Assembly: GCA_031261985.1 (NCBI GenBank)
Contig: JAISIR010000007.1
Coordinates: 112,654 to 176,653, forward strand
Source of the DNA: Clostridiales bacterium
GTDB taxonomy: Bacteria; Bacillota; Clostridia; Monoglobales; WRBX01
Length of the DNA: 64,000 nt
Direction: 5' to 3'
A program made the translations under genes and the position numbers. The notes under the pieces were generated by a model that worked only from the letters and a program-made list of their open reading frames with translations, was not told the origin of the DNA and did no database searches. Shown piece after piece: positions 20,330 through 30,603 of the stretch (the first letter of the stretch is position 1; each line of letters starts with the position of its first letter).

Positions 20330-20883
20330 GGTATTATAGTCCTTTTGAGGGGGTAGAGCATAACCCTGACCCTATGGGATATGGCAAAAGTGGGAGCTAT
20401 GGTTTACATAATGTTATTGAAGCGACGCCGAGTGAGGTTAATGTGATTGAATCGGTGTGGAAAAAAGATGAGGCGCGTGCCGGTAGCAAAGATAGGGAGC
20501 ATGTGGGTGGGAATGTCGATTATGGCAGGCTTGACCCGCGTGCGCCAAAACAGAGGAAGAGGAATTCTGACGAGAGTGTTGTTGCGGAAAACGGAGCGAA
20601 AAAGGCATCGGGATATCGGAATGAAGTGTGTGATTTATGCAAAGGTAATGGCGGGAAAGGCTGTGCGTGCCAGGGGTGCGGGTTGAGCGGTGGGCTTAGC
20701 GGTGGGCTGCTAGGTGGCTTGCTTAATTTTGGCGGTAAGTGTGGCTGTGGCTGCGGTTGTAAGTCTAAAGATAGCCAGGGGAGCTTGATAATAATGTGTG
20801 TATTATTATTGATATGCTCTGAGGGGATAGACGAGAAGAATTTGCCACTATTGCTTGCGCTGATGTATGTGATGACAGGATAA
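20326..20883 (+). CDS. Hypothetical Cys/Gly-rich protein with hydrophobic C-terminus
   Basis: CDLCKGNGGKGCACQGCGLSGGLSGGLLGGLLNFGGKCGCGCGCKSK; AAAAGGAGG before ATG 20326. Confidence 0.65.
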   Translation: MRYYSPFEGVEHNPDPMGYGKSGSYGLHNVIEATPSEVNVIESVWKKDEARAGSKDREHVGGNVDYGRLDPRAPKQRKRNSDESVVAENGAKKASGYRNEVCDLCKGNGGKGCACQGCGLSGGLSGGLLGGLLNFGGKCGCGCGCKSKDSQGSLIIMCVLLLICSEGIDEKNLPLLLALMYVMTG

Positions 20884-20912
20884 GGATAATGCAGAATGGA
20901 GAATGAATATAA

Positions 20913-20940
20913 AAAACTTTTAGCTTAGGCTAAAAGTTTT
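20913..20940. terminator. Repeat-family terminator, copy 1
   Basis: AAAACTTTTAGC-TTAG-GCTAAAAGTTTT, perfect 12-bp stem. Confidence 0.8.
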
Positions 20941-20966
20941 TTTAAAATAGTATATCAAATATGGTT

Positions 20967-22304
20967 TTATAGTTTTTGTTTATGTGTGGTTTGTGTAGAT
21001 GAAGGGTTCTTGATATTTGATGGATTTTTCTTGATTTTCTTTAAAGCCACCGAAGTTTTAGTCTTTTTATCATTAGCGCTTAATTTACTTGCATCGCCAT
21101 GTTGCGGATTGGTTAGAGGTTGTGCCATAATAGAATTGACTATAGATAAATCGACCGGTTTAGTGTTGTTAACACAAGTAAGGTGAGCGGCTAGGAAATT
21201 CATTTTATCGCCTAGGTTTTTAAGGAATAATTGGCCGCAATATATATCACCTAGGGCGTTTTTAGTTGTTATTCCCCAATAGCCATTGGGATACTCGGTT
21301 TTGATGATTATGTTATTTTTTGCTTGAACACCAACATTAAATGGTGACGATGGGTCACTTGATAGAATATCGAAACTATTTGTTCGCGCATCGATATCAA
21401 AGGGACAAACTGGGTCGGCATTAGGCTGGTAAATAACATCATAGTTTAATAATTCGGCTGCTGGTACCTTTTGTCTAACGCTTTTTACGCAAATATTTTC
21501 TTTTTTAAAACCATGTTTTACTAAATTTTTGATAATTGCCTTAATATTATTATCATCGCTATCAAATATTTTACAAATTACCACTTTAGCGTTGCTCAAT
21601 AGTTTTTCGTCTATATTGCCATAGTTAGGGTTATACCCAAAATCGTATAATGTCTTTAATAATGTGGGCTCGATTTTTAAGAACATGCTCAATTCTTCAT
21701 TTAATACATAAGGTTTATTGGATATATAGGATAATGCGTTTGCAATATCATAAGGCGTTTCAAAATCATTGCTTTTAAATGTTATTGCACCCTCATTGCT
21801 TAACGAAATTTTTCCTCCGCGGTAGCTGATTATATAATTACCATCTTTGTACTTTTTTACAATAAAAACTTCTGAGATATCGCTATTCTGTGGGTTTTTT
21901 GGATTAAAAGACTTTTTGGGATAACCTGCAACTATAGAAAATGCTTCGTCTGGGGTTTTAGAGAAATTTACAACAAAATGTTGTGTTGAATCGGTTGCCG
22001 CGCTGTAGCGTTCTAAATAAGCAGATTTTGTTTTTGGTTGATATTTTTTGTGTTCAATAAGCAATTTCTTTATGTATTTCACAAAACTGTCTATTGATTC
22101 TTTACTTTCTTCATTTAAATAAATTGTTTCTTTATTTTCTTCATTTAAATAATATGAAGTTTTCAAAGTGTTTTCTTTAACCGCTTGATTCAATTTTTGT
22201 GTTTTGTCGTTTAAATATTGAGAAAGAAGTACTTCACTTTTGCCCATTGCAACGAATAATGCATCGGCAAACGCTTTAACTTCAGGTGAATTTAAGGTAT
22301 TCAT
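20967..22304 (-). CDS. Hypothetical protein, member of a paralogous C-terminal Rossmann-like family
   Basis: Start set to MNTLNSPE at 22304 with GGGGGAG ribosome-binding site and TTGACA-17-TATAAT promoter; shares 'DFGYNPN...AKVVI...LVKHGFKKENI' with other window proteins. Confidence 0.7.
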   Translation of the reverse strand: MNTLNSPEVKAFADALFVAMGKSEVLLSQYLNDKTQKLNQAVKENTLKTSYYLNEENKETIYLNEESKESIDSFVKYIKKLLIEHKKYQPKTKSAYLERYSAATDSTQHFVVNFSKTPDEAFSIVAGYPKKSFNPKNPQNSDISEVFIVKKYKDGNYIISYRGGKISLSNEGAITFKSNDFETPYDIANALSYISNKPYVLNEELSMFLKIEPTLLKTLYDFGYNPNYGNIDEKLLSNAKVVICKIFDSDDNNIKAIIKNLVKHGFKKENICVKSVRQKVPAAELLNYDVIYQPNADPVCPFDIDARTNSFDILSSDPSSPFNVGVQAKNNIIIKTEYPNGYWGITTKNALGDIYCGQLFLKNLGDKMNFLAAHLTCVNNTKPVDLSIVNSIMAQPLTNPQHGDASKLSANDKKTKTSVALKKIKKNPSNIKNPSSTQTTHKQKL

Positions 22305-22377
22305 TTTGTTGCTCCCCCTATTTGATTTATAATACAACCTTTATTATAACACAATTTTATGTAAATGTCAAGGGTTT

Positions 22378-23457
22378 TTATCTTTGATAATTTGTTGGTG
22401 CAGGCGGGGTTTGAGTATTGTTAGAAGAATTATTCAACAAATCGCGTGTTTGGCTAGGAGTTTTATAATTTTTGCGCTCGATAAGGTAATCGTGTAAAAA
22501 ATCTCGCAACTGTTTAATATCGCCAGAAAAATGTTTGTCGTTAACAGAATATGCTTCGTATTGTTTAGCCCAGGGTTCGTGTGGGTTAGGCTTTTTTATA
22601 ATTCCATCGGAATCGCAATTGACGACGACTACGCAATTGTTATTTTGAAGCTGTCTAGGGCTTATTCCTTTGAAATTATCCTTATAGGTTCCGTTTAATA
22701 GGTTGCTGCTAATAAATACGATGTCAAAATCTTCGCTTGATTGGATATTATTGCGGTCGAAAAAACGTTCGGTTGAATTGTAAGGAACTTTAAGGTTTAA
22801 AGGCATAATTTGGTGTGTTGGGTAAAATGGATCATAATATAAAACATTTGCACTTTGCATTAAGTCTTTATCTATAAAATGGCATTTTGCATCGAAGCCT
22901 AATTCGCATAGTCTTTTAAGTTTATTGTTATTGTTTGGTAGCGCGAAGTTAATTCTGTTGGTTAGGTTATCGGATGTCTTCTCGAAGGCAGCTAATTTTT
23001 GGTTAACTTCGTTAGGGTCGGTTAGTATTTTGGTGGCCGTAAAAGAATTCGGTTTATAAGCAATAACAGATAAATCTTTGCAAAACTCTAACATGTTAGA
23101 ATCTTCATCGATAGCTAGTTTAATTGAATCTCCTTCAAAAACACCGCTAGAAATTAGCCTGCCAGTTCTGTATTCCAACCTAAAAAAACCAGAAAAAGGT
23201 GGGTAGTCTTCGCCCGCATATTCGGAATGCTCGGCGGCAATTAAAGTGGAATCTACCCCGAAAACAGCATAGACGTCGAAATCCGCATTTCGGCCTAAAC
23301 TAGCTGGAACATTTTTAAATATAGCAGTTTTTTTAAGGTATCGCCTTAATTTAAGCTCATCAAATAAGTGGTTGACTTGATGAACGTAGTTGCAAATGGC
23401 GCTCATATTATTTTTACCTATGGTAATTTCTATGTGTCTGTTATTATCGTCTAACAT
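22378..23457 (-). CDS. Hypothetical protein, possibly same family
   Basis: GGGGGAG ribosome-binding site, TTGACA-17-TATAAT; 'LCELGFDAKCHFIDKDLMQSANVLYY...DFDIVFIS'. Confidence 0.65.
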   Translation of the reverse strand: MLDDNNRHIEITIGKNNMSAICNYVHQVNHLFDELKLRRYLKKTAIFKNVPASLGRNADFDVYAVFGVDSTLIAAEHSEYAGEDYPPFSGFFRLEYRTGRLISSGVFEGDSIKLAIDEDSNMLEFCKDLSVIAYKPNSFTATKILTDPNEVNQKLAAFEKTSDNLTNRINFALPNNNNKLKRLCELGFDAKCHFIDKDLMQSANVLYYDPFYPTHQIMPLNLKVPYNSTERFFDRNNIQSSEDFDIVFISSNLLNGTYKDNFKGISPRQLQNNNCVVVVNCDSDGIIKKPNPHEPWAKQYEAYSVNDKHFSGDIKQLRDFLHDYLIERKNYKTPSQTRDLLNNSSNNTQTPPAPTNYQR

Positions 23458-23615
23458 TTAATTCTCCCCCTTGAAGTTTATATATTGAGTATTATATCAA
23501 AAAAATGCAGGAATGTCAAGGGTTTTGCGAAAACTAGCTATAAAAACAATTAATAATTGACAAAAGGCGGAATATAATGTATAATATATTTTAACAAGGA
23601 ATAAGGAGTGCGGTT

Positions 23616-24449
23616 ATGTCTTTTGTTAATAAAATTAAGATAGCGTTGTTTATATTGTTTATTGTAGCGAATGGGCTGCTGATTAGTTATTATGTGGCGA
23701 ATAATCAGACGGGGTTTGTAAATAGCAATGTAATTAACGATGCGAAGCGCATAATGGCTAATAAAAATATAACTTTAGAGAATGATAAACTGCCTAATCT
23801 GCCGAAGCGAGCTAATAAGTATGTGGCGTCTAATGGAATGGCGACAAAGCAGGATATTGCTACGCATATTTTGGGTGTCGATTGTGTTATGCTTGATGTA
23901 AATGTCTACCAAAATGATGAGTATAATATGTGGATAAATGGATGTAATTATGATATTCTGCCGACGGCTGAATCTGCGCCTATGGTGACGAAACCCTTGG
24001 CGGCGGCTGAGAAAGATTGCATGGAGTGGCTAGATACCCATGGGCTTAAAGATAAATATACAAAGGCAAGCCAGGTGGTATTGATTCCCGAAGAAAGTTT
24101 AGTGAAATGCAGCTTTAATAAGGTGTTAGACGGTGTGCCAATAGTAGGCGCGTACATAAATGTATGGTGTAATGGAAATGGAGTGACCAAGGTAGAGGGG
24201 CGAAATTGGCTGAATTCTACTTTTGAAATTACTAGCCGCGATAAAATTTTGAGTGTGGCGGAGTTATTAGTTAATTTTGCTAATTCGCGCAGTTCGACTG
24301 ATGCGTTGATTATTAATAGTGTGGAATTGGTGTATTATATCCCCAACCGAGTGGCTGAAAAAGTTAGCATAGAAATGGTGCCTGCGTTGCAGATTAATGC
24401 GGATAATGGAATATTTTATGTGAATGCAATTGATGGGAAAAGGATATAG
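23616..24449 (+). CDS. YycI-like two-component regulatory protein family
   Basis: Single N-terminal TM, YycH/YycI-like C-terminus (VLDGVPIVGAYINVWCNGNGVTKVEG...VELVYYIPN...MVPALQINADNGIFYVNAIDG). Promoter TTGACA-17-TATAAT at 23557-23585. Confidence 0.6.
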   Translation: MSFVNKIKIALFILFIVANGLLISYYVANNQTGFVNSNVINDAKRIMANKNITLENDKLPNLPKRANKYVASNGMATKQDIATHILGVDCVMLDVNVYQNDEYNMWINGCNYDILPTAESAPMVTKPLAAAEKDCMEWLDTHGLKDKYTKASQVVLIPEESLVKCSFNKVLDGVPIVGAYINVWCNGNGVTKVEGRNWLNSTFEITSRDKILSVAELLVNFANSRSSTDALIINSVELVYYIPNRVAEKVSIEMVPALQINADNGIFYVNAIDGKRI

Positions 24450-24518
24450 AAAACGATGAATAATGAACAATTATGGCAACTTTTAGCTTAGGCTAAAAGT
24501 ATAAATCAAAACTTAAAT

Positions 24519-24546
24519 AGTCCTCGATTTTGAGGGCTATTTTTTT
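24519..24546 (+). terminator. Terminator after the YycI-like gene
   Basis: AGTCCTCGATTTTGAGGGCTATTTTTTT hairpin plus T-tract. Confidence 0.75.
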
Positions 24547-24594
24547 ATTTATGCTTAATTTTTTAAAATATTTCAAAAAAATGCAAAAAAAGTA

Positions 24595-24659
24595 TTGACA
24601 AATGATTAAAAAGGTGGTAGAATTTAATTAAAAGTGGTTAAAAGTGGTTTTAAGTGGTT
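24595..24659 (+). promoter_or_regulatory. mraZ promoter and MraZ-type operator repeats
   Basis: TTGACA (24595) -17- TAGAAT (24618); AAGTGGTT at 24632, 24642, 24652, exactly 10 bp apart. Confidence 0.8.
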
Positions 24660-24750
24660 GCCGTTCCCAAACGAGTTGGCCGTGAGATGGGTTGAAATTG
24701 TAGGGAATAGCTGCGTAAACTGCGGAATTGTGAAAGGTGGGTGAGGAATC

Positions 24751-25176
24751 ATGCTATCGGGAGAATGTTTACATAATATTGATACAAAGGGTAGGATGAT
24801 GGTGCCTGCCAAATTTAGAGGGGATTTAGGCGAGAAATTTGTCATCACTAAGGGGCTAGATAATTGCTTGTTTGTATTTGATATCCCTACTTGGAACGAG
24901 CTAGAGGCTAGGATAAACCAGCTTCCATTTGCTGCGTCACGCGATATTAAGCGATTATTAATTGGTAGTAAAGAAGAAGTTGAAGTAGACAAGCAGGGCA
25001 GGGTGCTGATTCCTGCTAATTTGCGTGAGTTTGCAAGCCTAGAGAAGGATATCGTTAGCGTTGGATTAGGGACTAGGGCAGAGATATGGTCGCGCACTAA
25101 GTGGGTTGAGGTTAATAATAAGTTCACGAGTAATCCTGAAGTGGTTGCCGAGCAAATGGAAGAATTGGGGATATAG
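24751..25176 (+). CDS. mraZ: Transcriptional regulator MraZ
   Basis: MLSGECLHNIDTKGRMMVPAKFRGDLGEKFVITKGLDNCLFVFD. Confidence 0.96.
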   Translation: MLSGECLHNIDTKGRMMVPAKFRGDLGEKFVITKGLDNCLFVFDIPTWNELEARINQLPFAASRDIKRLLIGSKEEVEVDKQGRVLIPANLREFASLEKDIVSVGLGTRAEIWSRTKWVEVNNKFTSNPEVVAEQMEELGI

Positions 25177-25278
25177 GCGCGTGGCTTGCTGACGATGCTT
25201 GAAGATAGTGCTAGAAGATGATGCTAGAAGATAAGTTTGAAGATAAGTTTGAAGATGTCAATTAAATTGGGGAAGAAC

Positions 25279-26262
25279 ATGGGAAACGATAATATAAAAT
25301 TTGAGCATGCGACGGTTTTTTTACGCGAGGGTGTTGATGCTTTAGACGTCAAGCCGAATGGTGTATATGTAGACGGAACCTTAGGCGGCGGCGGGCATAC
25401 CGGCTTGATTCTTGAGCGAATGTGTGAAAGCGGTGGCGATGCTAATGGGCGCGTGATAGGAATCGACCGTGACGAAAGTGCTATTTTGGCGGTGCAAGAG
25501 CGGTTGATGATTGGCAAAAAGAGTGAGAATTTACATTTAGTACATGATAATTTTTTTAATATAGATAAAATTTTGCAAGAGCAGCTGGGGGATGCTGACA
25601 AAGTTATCGATGGGGCGATTTTAGATTTAGGTGTTTCGTCGCCACAGATAGATATTGCTGAGCGTGGGTTTAGCTATAATTTGGATAGTCGGTTGGATAT
25701 GCGCATGGACACCACGCAAAAAAAGAGTGCGTATGATGTTGTAAATGGGTATGGGGTATCTGATTTAGCGCGTGTGATTAGGGATTATGGCGAGGAAAGG
25801 TATGCTTTAAAAATTGCGCGCATGATAGATAAGGTGCGACCGATTGAAACCACATTTGAGTTGGTGGAAGCAATAAAGCGAGCCTTCCCGATAAAAGAGA
25901 GGTATAAAGACAAGCACCCTGCGAAGCGGACTTTTCAGGCGATAAGGATAGAGGTAAATTCTGAGTTAGAAGGCTTAAGCGTGGCGATAGAGAAGTTTGC
26001 GCGTGCGTTAAACCTTGGCGGGAGATTGGCGATAATTACGTTTCATTCGCTGGAAGATAGAATAGTTAAGCAGACGTTTAATAGGCTTTGTAACCCTTGC
26101 ACTTGTCCGAGTGACTTCCCTATTTGTGTATGTGGCAAGGTGGCAGAGTTTGAGCTAGTGGCGCGGAAGCCGATTGTGCCTAGTGATGATGAGTTGGTAA
26201 GGAATAAGCGGGCGCATAGTGCGAAGCTGAGGGTGATAAGGCGAATGATAAGAGATAAGTAA
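25279..26262 (+). CDS. rsmH: 16S rRNA (cytosine(1402)-N(4))-methyltransferase
   Basis: VYVDGTLGGGGHTGLILE, GAILDLGVSSPQIDIAERGFSYNLDSRLDMRMD, AKRTFQAIRIEVNSEL. Confidence 0.97.
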   Translation: MGNDNIKFEHATVFLREGVDALDVKPNGVYVDGTLGGGGHTGLILERMCESGGDANGRVIGIDRDESAILAVQERLMIGKKSENLHLVHDNFFNIDKILQEQLGDADKVIDGAILDLGVSSPQIDIAERGFSYNLDSRLDMRMDTTQKKSAYDVVNGYGVSDLARVIRDYGEERYALKIARMIDKVRPIETTFELVEAIKRAFPIKERYKDKHPAKRTFQAIRIEVNSELEGLSVAIEKFARALNLGGRLAIITFHSLEDRIVKQTFNRLCNPCTCPSDFPICVCGKVAEFELVARKPIVPSDDELVRNKRAHSAKLRVIRRMIRDK

Positions 26263-26343
26263 TAAGCCAGAAGCGATAAATGCTGTGAATATTTTACTTT
26301 GCAAAATATTTATTATGTTATTTATTAAGAATGGGAGAAAAAC

Positions 26344-26835
26344 ATGTATTACGATGGGAATTTAGCCTATAAAATTGAAGTTCCTGCTCGTGACATTCAA
26401 AAGAAAGTTAAGCAGAATAGTCACAAAAAGGGCAAGGCAAAGGCTAAAAACAATTACAAAGTTGCACCTATTGTAAAAGCGATTGCGCTTGTTATGCTTG
26501 TTTTTGGTGTCCTATTTTCTCTTTGTTGGGTGTATGTTTATAGTTATAGTCAAGTAGGGATAATTTCTGCTAAAACTAAGCAGCTAGAGGCGATTGTGTC
26601 TAATAATTCTCAGTTAGAAATGGATATTGAGCGGGCGACAGATGTTAACAAAATTTACACTTATGCAACGGGCGAGCTTGGAATGAAGAAGCCAGATAAG
26701 AGCCAATATGTATACATAACTCCTAGGCGTGAGGACACCATGGCGAATGCACAGACGCGGGTAGAGGAGTTTGGCACTAAGGCGTGGGATTATGCGAAGA
26801 ATTTTGTGGTAGGAATAATCGACTATTTTAAGTAA
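26344..26835 (+). CDS. ftsL: FtsL-like septum formation protein
   Basis: Position between rsmH and the PBP; single TM, then coiled-coil-like ELGM region. Confidence 0.7.
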   Translation: MYYDGNLAYKIEVPARDIQKKVKQNSHKKGKAKAKNNYKVAPIVKAIALVMLVFGVLFSLCWVYVYSYSQVGIISAKTKQLEAIVSNNSQLEMDIERATDVNKIYTYATGELGMKKPDKSQYVYITPRREDTMANAQTRVEEFGTKAWDYAKNFVVGIIDYFK

Positions 26836-26886
26836 TATTATTGAAGTAGCATTATGAACTAATAACGATATCTACCTATTGCAGAG

Positions 26887-29154
26887 GTGATAAGTATTAA
26901 ACGGAATCTTAAAAAAAGTGTAAAGCCTAATTTAAAACGAAGATTACTAGGAGTATTCAATATTTTTTGCTTGCTCCTTTTTTTGCTGTCTATTAAAACT
27001 TTTTGGATTCAAATAGTTAAAGGTTCATTTTATAGCGAGCAAGCGTTAGAGCAACAAACCAGGGACAGGCTTATTACATCTAACCGTGGGACGATTTATG
27101 ATACTAACGGTAAGGCGTTGGCGGTTTCGGCAAGTGTAGAGGCGGTAAGTGCTAGCCCTAAAGTTTTGAAGGATTTAATTGAGGATAACAAGGATTTATC
27201 TATAGAACAAATTGCCAAGGGGCTTAGTGATATTTTAGAGCTAGATTATGATTCGACGGTGGCTAAGCTGAACCAATCGGCGTCGTATGTAATCCTAAAG
27301 CGGAAGGTAGAGAAAGAGCCAGCGGATAGGGTTAGGCAATATATATCGGATAACGAAATTGAAGGGATATATTTAGACGAGGATAGCAAGAGGTATTATC
27401 CTTTTGGCGATTTTGCGTCGCAAGTTATAGGCTTTGTAGGGACGGATAACCAGGGGCTAGAGGGTATTGAAGCGGTAATGGATGATGAGCTTAATGGGAC
27501 GTCTGGGCGAGTGATAAGTGCTAAAAGTGCAAGCGGGAGTGATATGCCGTTTGATTATGAGAAGATGATTGACCCGCAAGATGGCTTAGATGTAGTGCTT
27601 ACGATTGACGAGGGTGTGCAGCAATTTGTCGAGAAGCATTTAGAGACCGCGATAGTAGAAAATAAGCTGGCGCAGGGTGCGGCGGCGGTAGTGATGAATG
27701 TTAAGACGGGCGAGATTTTGGCGATGGCGACTAAGCCTTCGTTTGATTTAAATGCGCCGATGACGATAACAGATGATTCGGTATTGCAAGCAGTTGAGGC
27801 GTTGCCAGAGGAAGAGAAAGTCCAGGCGAAATCTACATATTTAAGCAAGCTATGGAGGAATAAGGCGGTAGTTGATACTTATGAGCCAGGCTCGGTATTT
27901 AAAATATTTGTGGCGGCAATGGGGTTAGAATCTAACGTTGTACATTTAGCTGACCAGTTTTATTGCAAGGGCGTAGTGAATGTAGCAGGTACTAATATAA
28001 AGTGTTGGAAGGCTGGCGGGCATGCAGCTGAGACATTTGTTGATGGGATAAAAAATTCGTGCAACCCTGTGTTTATGGAGGTTGGAGCGAGGCTTGGACC
28101 TAAGACGTTTTATGATTACTATCGTGGGTTTGGTTTTATGAACAAAACAGGGATAGAGCTATCGGGCGAGGCGGTTGGACCTTTCCACGCGCTTAAAAAT
28201 TTGAACGCGGTAGAGTTGGCGACTTGTAGCTTTGGGCAGTCGTTCCAGGTTACTCCTTTGCAGATGGTGACAGGTATAGCGGCCATTGCCAATGACGGCA
28301 AGCTAATGAAGCCGCATATAGTAAAAGAGTTAAAAGATAGCCAGGGGAATATTGTCGAGACGATAGAGCCGACGGTTGTGAGGCAGATAATATCTAAAGA
28401 AACAAGCGATACCGTGTGCGATTTGCTTGAGAAGGTTGTTAGTGAGGGGACGGGTAGTAACGCTTATGTAAGTGGATATAGAGTGGCAGGAAAGACGGGA
28501 ACGTCTGAGAAATTTGAGACGGTGAACGGTAAAACGGTGCGTGCGAATGGTAAGTATATTGCATCGTTTGGTGCGTTTGCGCCGGCGGACGACCCAGAGA
28601 TAGCTTGTATTGTAATACTAGATGAGCCGACGGGTGGTTCGTACTTTGGTGGAGTTATTGCCGGGCCAGTTATGGGTAGGCTTATGGCTGATGTGCTTCC
28701 TTATCTTAATATCGAGCCGCAATATACACCAGAAGAGCTTGCGCAACTAGAGAACCCTGTGCCAGATGTTGTTGGGATGAAACTAGATAACGCCAAGAAT
28801 ACATTAATCGGCAAGCAATTCACCTGCAAAGTAATAGGCGATGGCGGGGAAGTGCTTAGCCAGATTCCGACAGCTGGGACGAGGGTTAATGCTAACTCGG
28901 TAATAACGCTTTATACAAGCAATAATGGTGGGGCAAGCATGGTAGAAGTGCCAAGTGTTACTAATTTAAGCGTGGCAGAGGCGACCAGGATAATAACGAA
29001 TGCAGGGTTAAATATAAAAGTAACAGGGGCAGGAGCGACGGCGAAGACAGCCTCTAGCACCGCGTTTACGCAATCGCCAGCGGCTGGGGCTAAGCTAGAA
29101 GCAGGAAGTATTGTGACGGTTGAATTTAGAACTTTGGATACTAATAGTGAGTGA
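26887..29154 (+). CDS. ftsI: Penicillin-binding transpeptidase with PASTA domains (FtsI/SpoVD)
   Basis: SNRGTIYDTNGKALAVSASVEAVSASPK; YEPGSVFKIF; GKTGTSEKF; two C-terminal PASTA-like repeats (VPDVVGM..., VPSVTNLSV...). Confidence 0.95.
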   Translation: MISIKRNLKKSVKPNLKRRLLGVFNIFCLLLFLLSIKTFWIQIVKGSFYSEQALEQQTRDRLITSNRGTIYDTNGKALAVSASVEAVSASPKVLKDLIEDNKDLSIEQIAKGLSDILELDYDSTVAKLNQSASYVILKRKVEKEPADRVRQYISDNEIEGIYLDEDSKRYYPFGDFASQVIGFVGTDNQGLEGIEAVMDDELNGTSGRVISAKSASGSDMPFDYEKMIDPQDGLDVVLTIDEGVQQFVEKHLETAIVENKLAQGAAAVVMNVKTGEILAMATKPSFDLNAPMTITDDSVLQAVEALPEEEKVQAKSTYLSKLWRNKAVVDTYEPGSVFKIFVAAMGLESNVVHLADQFYCKGVVNVAGTNIKCWKAGGHAAETFVDGIKNSCNPVFMEVGARLGPKTFYDYYRGFGFMNKTGIELSGEAVGPFHALKNLNAVELATCSFGQSFQVTPLQMVTGIAAIANDGKLMKPHIVKELKDSQGNIVETIEPTVVRQIISKETSDTVCDLLEKVVSEGTGSNAYVSGYRVAGKTGTSEKFETVNGKTVRANGKYIASFGAFAPADDPEIACIVILDEPTGGSYFGGVIAGPVMGRLMADVLPYLNIEPQYTPEELAQLENPVPDVVGMKLDNAKNTLIGKQFTCKVIGDGGEVLSQIPTAGTRVNANSVITLYTSNNGGASMVEVPSVTNLSVAEATRIITNAGLNIKVTGAGATAKTASSTAFTQSPAAGAKLEAGSIVTVEFRTLDTNSE

Positions 29155-29220
29155 TAATTTTATAGGCGCTTGCCCAAAGGCTTAAAGAAAACTTCTATAA
29201 ATTGTAAAGAGGCGATACAT

Positions 29221-30603
29221 ATGGACATATCAACAATCCCGCTTAGTGGCGTGGCAATAGATAGCAGAAAGGTTAAACCTGGTGATGTGTTTGTGGCTAT
29301 CCGTGGGTATGTCACTGATGGGCATAATTATATCAAACAAGCCGAAGCTTCGGGTGCTGCGTATATTGTTTGTGAGGAGCAAGTAGAAGGCATACAGATT
29401 CCGCAGATAGTAGTAGAAGATAGTCGGCAGGCGTGTGCGGATCTAGCGTGCAGGCTATATGATTACCCTGCTGATAAAATGAAGATAATAGGCGTGACGG
29501 GGACAAATGGAAAGACGACGGTTACGCATTTAATCAAGCGTATGATAGAAGAAAGTGGCAAAAAAGTTGGGTTAATAGGGACTAACTACAACTTAATAGG
29601 TGATGAAAAAATTGAGGCGCACAGGACGACGCCAGAGGCGGTAGAGCTGCAGGGGTTATTGCGCGAGATGTTGGATAAAGGGTGCGAGTATGTAGTGATG
29701 GAAGTTGCCTCGCATGCGTTATATTTAAAGCGTGTGGCAGGCATTACCTTTGAAGCTGGTGCGTTTACCAATTTAACGCAGGACCATTTGGATTTTCATA
29801 ACACAATGGACGAATATTTTGAGGCAAAGGCTAGTATGTTTAACCAGACACGTCATAAAATTATTAACATAGATGATGACTATGCCGCTAGGTTAAGCGA
29901 GGGTGCGTTTACAATAAGCGCCACGGATTCGGCAGCGGATATGTACGCTTGCGATGTGGAGTTTACAAGTGTTGGGATGAAGTTCAACCTTAACTATAAA
30001 GGTGAGAAAAAAAGTGTTAGCGCGCCGTTGGTGGGGAAGTTTAATTTAAGTAATCTGCTAGTTGCGTTTGGAGTAAGCGTTACTTTAGGGGTCGATGTTG
30101 ACTCGGCAATTAAGGCGATAGCAGGCTTTGAGGGCGTTTGTGGTAGAATGGAGCTTATACCGACTAATCGCGATTTTACAATTGTGATAGATTATGCACA
30201 CACGCCAGACGGTTTAAAGAATGCGTTGATTGCGCTTAAAACAGAGGGGCATCGCTTGGTTGTAGTGTATGGCTGTGGTGGTGATAGGGATAGGACTAAA
30301 CGCCCGATTATGGGTGGAATAGCTGCTGAGTATGCAGATTTTAGTGTGATAACGTCGGATAATCCGCGGACAGAGGAGCCGAGTGCGATAATTGACGATA
30401 TATTAGAGGGTGTGGAAAAGACATCACACATGGTGGTTATTCCGAATCGGCGTGAGGCGATTGAGTATGCGATAAAGAATGCGTGGGCGAAGGATATAAT
30501 TTTGTTGGCGGGCAAGGGGCATGAGGATTATCAGATTTTAGCGGATAAGACAATACATTTTGATGAACACGAGATAATAGATGAAATTCTTAGTGGGAAA
30601 TAG
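29221..30603 (+). CDS. murE: UDP-N-acetylmuramoyl-tripeptide synthetase
   Basis: GVTGTNGKTTVTHLIKRM; HRTTPEAVELQGLLREM; ASHALYLKRV; DYAHTPDGLKNAL; DNPRTEEPSAIIDDI. Confidence 0.96.
   Translation: MDISTIPLSGVAIDSRKVKPGDVFVAIRGYVTDGHNYIKQAEASGAAYIVCEEQVEGIQIPQIVVEDSRQACADLACRLYDYPADKMKIIGVTGTNGKTTVTHLIKRMIEESGKKVGLIGTNYNLIGDEKIEAHRTTPEAVELQGLLREMLDKGCEYVVMEVASHALYLKRVAGITFEAGAFTNLTQDHLDFHNTMDEYFEAKASMFNQTRHKIINIDDDYAARLSEGAFTISATDSAADMYACDVEFTSVGMKFNLNYKGEKKSVSAPLVGKFNLSNLLVAFGVSVTLGVDVDSAIKAIAGFEGVCGRMELIPTNRDFTIVIDYAHTPDGLKNALIALKTEGHRLVVVYGCGGDRDRTKRPIMGGIAAEYADFSVITSDNPRTEEPSAIIDDILEGVEKTSHMVVIPNRREAIEYAIKNAWAKDIILLAGKGHEDYQILADKTIHFDEHEIIDEILSGK

Noticed and set aside
20014-20361. Minus-strand His/Ser/Pro-rich ORF
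   Set aside because: Antisense to the Cys-rich gene; His runs are the complement of GTG/ATG-rich codons.
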